The notes under the pieces are model-generated. The model made no database searches and was not told the DNA's origin. It worked only from the letters and a program-made list of their open reading frames with translations. A program made the position numbers and the translations under genes. Positions 31,095-33,129 of a DNA stretch of 33,129 bases are shown in pieces. Within the stretch, counting starts at the first letter, position 1. The number at the start of each line of letters is the position of its first letter. Location of the stretch: contig CALDIG010000068.1 of assembly GCA_937904375.1 (NCBI GenBank), positions 1 to 33,129 of the forward strand, in the 5' to 3' direction. This stretch comes from an uncultured Prevotellaceae bacterium (GTDB lineage: Bacteria; Bacteroidota; Bacteroidia; Bacteroidales; Muribaculaceae).

Positions 31095-32033
31095 ATGGAT
31101 ATGCCGACTTCAAATGACATTGAAAGATATTCATACTCAAAGTTTAAACTTGAGGCACGACTACACCAGTGGGCTTACCGGGAACAAGTTCTCAAAGTGG
31201 GTTATAACAAGTACAAAAATGTGCTTAGATATGAAGATGCCAAGATAGGGCTAATCTTCTTTGAGGGATTTCGTGACGAAATCTTAGCAAAGTTGAAAGA
31301 ACCGATTGAGCCTACTTCCACTCCTCCAAGTGGATTTATGCTCACGAATCTATTGCGAAGTGAGCATATCCCTTACAACATCTTCTTCCCAATGCACAAA
31401 GATACTGAAGGTTGCAAACGGCTGTTTTGTGATTTGCTTGCGACTGACGACATTCTCTCCATCGACAAAGACAAAATTATAATTGAATACCATCCCGAAC
31501 CATTAAAAGATTATCTAAACGATCATACTGCGTTTGATGTTTATGTCGCCTACAAGAACAAATCCAATCAGCAATGCGGTATTGGTATAGAGGTTAAATA
31601 CACCGAGAACTCCTATCCTCTAAAACCACATTCTCACGAGTATTCTCAGGTTAAGGATGAGAATGGGAACACACGCCTTAAAGGGAGATACGCTATAGTA
31701 ACAAATGAATCTGGTCTCTATAAAGAGGACGTCACACATGACATGCTTGTCTCCAACAAATTCCGTCAGATATGGAGGAATCATATTCTTGGAGCTTCTA
31801 TGGTTTTGAAAGGAAAGATTAAAAAGTTCACCAGCGTCATGCTCTTTCCTTCTCAAAATGTGCATTTCAGTCAAGACGCGATTCCCAAATATCAGAAATT
31901 CCTTACTAACGAGCATTACAACGAGTTTGTTCCGGTAACCTATGAAACACTATTCAAAATGATGGATAAGCATCTTTCTGTACCGCACAAGAAAGAATGG
32001 ATCAAGTACCTCAATGAAAGATATTTGTTTTAA
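31095..32033 (+). CDS. PGN_0703-like putative PD-(D/E)XK restriction endonuclease
   Basis: A 312-residue cytoplasmic protein. The catalytic core is visible as FDVYVAY (D148) followed by GIGIEVKYTE (E166-x-K168), the D...ExK signature of PD-(D/E)XK nucleases. The surroundings (KYKNVLRYEDAKIGLIFFEG, HIPYNIFFPM, and RQIWRNHILGASMVL towards the C-terminus) match the family annotated as PGN_0703-type putative restriction endonuclease. No methyltransferase or specificity subunit lies within the window, so self-protection must come from elsewhere or the enzyme needs a special substrate such as modified or phage DNA. The start at ATG 31095 is supported by the promoter just upstream. It follows the exported flavoprotein gene but is transcribed separately. 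Confidence 0.75.
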   Translation: MDMPTSNDIERYSYSKFKLEARLHQWAYREQVLKVGYNKYKNVLRYEDAKIGLIFFEGFRDEILAKLKEPIEPTSTPPSGFMLTNLLRSEHIPYNIFFPMHKDTEGCKRLFCDLLATDDILSIDKDKIIIEYHPEPLKDYLNDHTAFDVYVAYKNKSNQQCGIGIEVKYTENSYPLKPHSHEYSQVKDENGNTRLKGRYAIVTNESGLYKEDVTHDMLVSNKFRQIWRNHILGASMVLKGKIKKFTSVMLFPSQNVHFSQDAIPKYQKFLTNEHYNEFVPVTYETLFKMMDKHLSVPHKKEWIKYLNERYLF

Positions 32034-32101
32034 TTGAAATTTATGCATGAGCAGTTTTGTGAAATATTTTGAAACTATAGCAGTGAATCATAAGTTATGC
32101 T

Positions 32102-32206
32102 ATGAAAAGTTTAGTATCTGTGCATATATTAGTCCTAATGGCATTAGCTATCGTAGTTGGCTCACCGTTAAACAAAATACATGGAATAAAAATAGCATTT
32201 CTGTGA
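32102..32206 (+). CDS. possible 34-aa hydrophobic peptide
   Basis: ATG opens MKSLVSVHILVLMALAIVVG, then SPLNKIHGIKIAFL and a stop. This is a single membrane or signal-like helix with a basic tail. It could be a small membrane peptide, a truncated signal peptide, or chance. The rest of the 306-bp gap 32034-32339 holds a CAAAAATCAACAAAATAAAG stretch like that at 971-1010 and the promoter below, and no other supported gene. Confidence 0.25.
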   Translation: MKSLVSVHILVLMALAIVVGSPLNKIHGIKIAFL

Positions 32207-32276
32207 TACAATTAACAAAAATCAACAAAATAAAGGGTGTGTTTCTATGAAAAAAGCAGTTTTGATGTTCAATTTC

Positions 32277-32307
32277 TTGCAAATATCAATAAGTGTTATT
32301 ATTTTTG
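32277..32307 (+). promoter_or_regulatory. promoter for the Rpn-type nuclease gene
   Basis: TTG at 32277-32279, a 20-nt spacer, then TATTTTTG at 32300-32307 (TAnnTTTG). The ATG is at 32340. Confidence 0.65.
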
Positions 32308-32339
32308 CAAGAAGTTCAACTGAATAAAACATTTTCGCC

Positions 32340-33129
32340 ATGAACGAGAGTAATAAATACATCCGGTTTGACTGGGCTGCCAAGAGAATGTTGCGCGACA
32401 AGGCCAACTTTGGTGTGCTGGAAGGACTGATTACTGTCCTTCTCAACGAGCCAGTGAAAATTGATGAGATTCTTGAGAGCGAAAGCAATCAAGATAGTGA
32501 TAAAGACAAGTTCAATAGGGTTGATATCAAAGCCAAGAACAGTAAAGGAGAAATAATCTTGGTCGAGATACAGCTCACTCGCGAACTTTACTTCCTTGAG
32601 CGTGTGCTTTATGGTGTTTCAAAAGCCATTACCGAACACATCCATCTTGGAGATAAATATAGTCAGGTTAAAAAGGTGTATAGCATCAGCATTCTTTACT
32701 TTGACCTTGGTCAAGGTGCCGATTATCTGTATCATGGTCAGAACAAGTTTGTGGGCGTTCACACTAACGACACTTTAAGGATTACCACTAAAGAGGATAA
32801 TGTAATCAGAATGCGAACTCCCGATGAGATATTCCCTGAGTATTTCTTGATTAGAGTGAATGAGTTTAACAAAATCGCAACAACACCTCTTGAAGAGTGG
32901 ATAGACTATTTGAAGAATGGTCACATCAAGGATGACACTCAAGCTCCAGGATTAAGTGAGGCTAAAGAACGGCTCAGATACTTGTCGATGAATAATGAGG
33001 AGCGTAAAGCCTATGACCGCCACATCGATAATATCATGGTTCAGAATGATGTCCTTGACACGGCTAAAATGGAGGGTCGTGCCGAGGGTCGTGCCGAGGG
33101 TCGTGCCGAGGGTCGTGCCGAGGGTCGTG
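32340..33129 (+). CDS. Rpn/PDDEXK_2-family nuclease, 3' truncated
   Basis: The gene reads from ATG at 32340 for 263 codons and runs off the window. RFDWAAKRMLRDKANFGVLE and LLNEPVKI at the N-terminus, NRVDIKAKNSKGEIILVEIQ (D62, E76-x-Q78) and RVLYGVSKAI are typical of the Rpn (recombination-promoting nuclease)/PD-(D/E)XK transposase-like family. Members cleave DNA non-specifically with calcium or magnesium and have been linked to recA-independent recombination and phage defence. The C-terminus enters the family's usual EGRA repeat, encoded here by a 12-bp tandem repeat in which the contig ends. It is a single-gene unit with its own promoter. Confidence 0.88.
   Translation, partial: MNESNKYIRFDWAAKRMLRDKANFGVLEGLITVLLNEPVKIDEILESESNQDSDKDKFNRVDIKAKNSKGEIILVEIQLTRELYFLERVLYGVSKAITEHIHLGDKYSQVKKVYSISILYFDLGQGADYLYHGQNKFVGVHTNDTLRITTKEDNVIRMRTPDEIFPEYFLIRVNEFNKIATTPLEEWIDYLKNGHIKDDTQAPGLSEAKERLRYLSMNNEERKAYDRHIDNIMVQNDVLDTAKMEGRAEGRAEGRAEGRAEGR
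33072..33129 (+). repeat. 12-bp tandem repeat GAGGGTCGTGCC, 4.8 units, at the contig end
   Basis: Perfect in-frame repeats encode E-G-R-A inside the Rpn-type gene. Assembly very likely stopped here because reads could not span the array, so the true number of units is unknown. Copy number may vary by slippage and, being 12 bp, would keep the frame. Confidence 0.95.

Noticed and set aside
32047..32250. 67-codon frame after the endonuclease gene
   Set aside because: No domain, composition of intergenic DNA, and it ends in a repeated CAAAATCAACAAAATAAAG stretch.
32247..32327. 26-codon frame starting MKKAVLMFNF
   Set aside because: It overlaps the promoter of the Rpn-type gene, so chance is the simpler explanation.

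Overview
The window looks like one end-to-end metagenomic or draft contig from a gut-type member of the Bacteroidales (Bacteroidota); the family (Muribaculaceae, Prevotellaceae or Bacteroidaceae) cannot be settled by eye. The case rests on Bacteroidota -7 promoter boxes (TAnnTTTG, often TACCTTTG, with TTG about 19-20 nt upstream), a C10 (streptopain-type) peptidase with Ig-like repeats and a C-terminal sorting-like domain, a dockerin-tailed secreted protein, DUF4105, FtsX-type permeases and a PGN_0703-like endonuclease. The first 16 bases are the 3' end of the Illumina adapter, and the last 58 bases are a 12-bp tandem repeat, so both ends are technical breaks and both end genes are cut.

Layout. 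17-6105 (minus strand): a truncated GHL10-type glycoside hydrolase, cardiolipin synthase, a DUF4105 membrane protein, an LTA-synthase-like phosphotransferase and a small secreted protein. 6277-7673 (minus): a sensor-less histidine kinase and an AAA+-less response regulator. 8027-12994 (minus): a probable operon of a dockerin-tailed secreted protein, an FtsX/MacB-type permease and its ATPase. 13007-18541 (plus): two secreted-protein genes, a 216-aa protein and a 1127-aa C10 peptidase. They share a 136-bp promoter module, a short leader and a 3' hairpin/terminator module, and a MITE-like element interrupts the peptidase leader. 18522-23714: a GDSL esterase (minus), then DUF695, a small membrane protein, a PPOX-family remnant, a flavin reductase-like protein, a secreted protein and glyA (plus).

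23807-33129 (plus) is A/T-richer and looks like an accessory or defence-type island. It holds an MqsR/MqsA-like toxin-antitoxin pair, an outer-membrane barrel protein and a lipoprotein. After these come a two-gene unit of a 506-aa unknown protein overlapping an 822-aa PLD-like protein, a decayed WYL-type regulator fragment, a secreted flavin-reductase-like protein, a lone PD-(D/E)XK endonuclease and an Rpn-type nuclease running off the end.

Two things stand out. The first is the unnamed 506-aa + PLD pair beside a dead WYL gene, a reasonable candidate for an undescribed defence module. The second is a set of 7-bp-period repeats of several unrelated unit sequences in intergenic spaces, with the longest runs starting exactly at stop codons. 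Nothing here was searched against databases; family names come from recognising motifs by eye.
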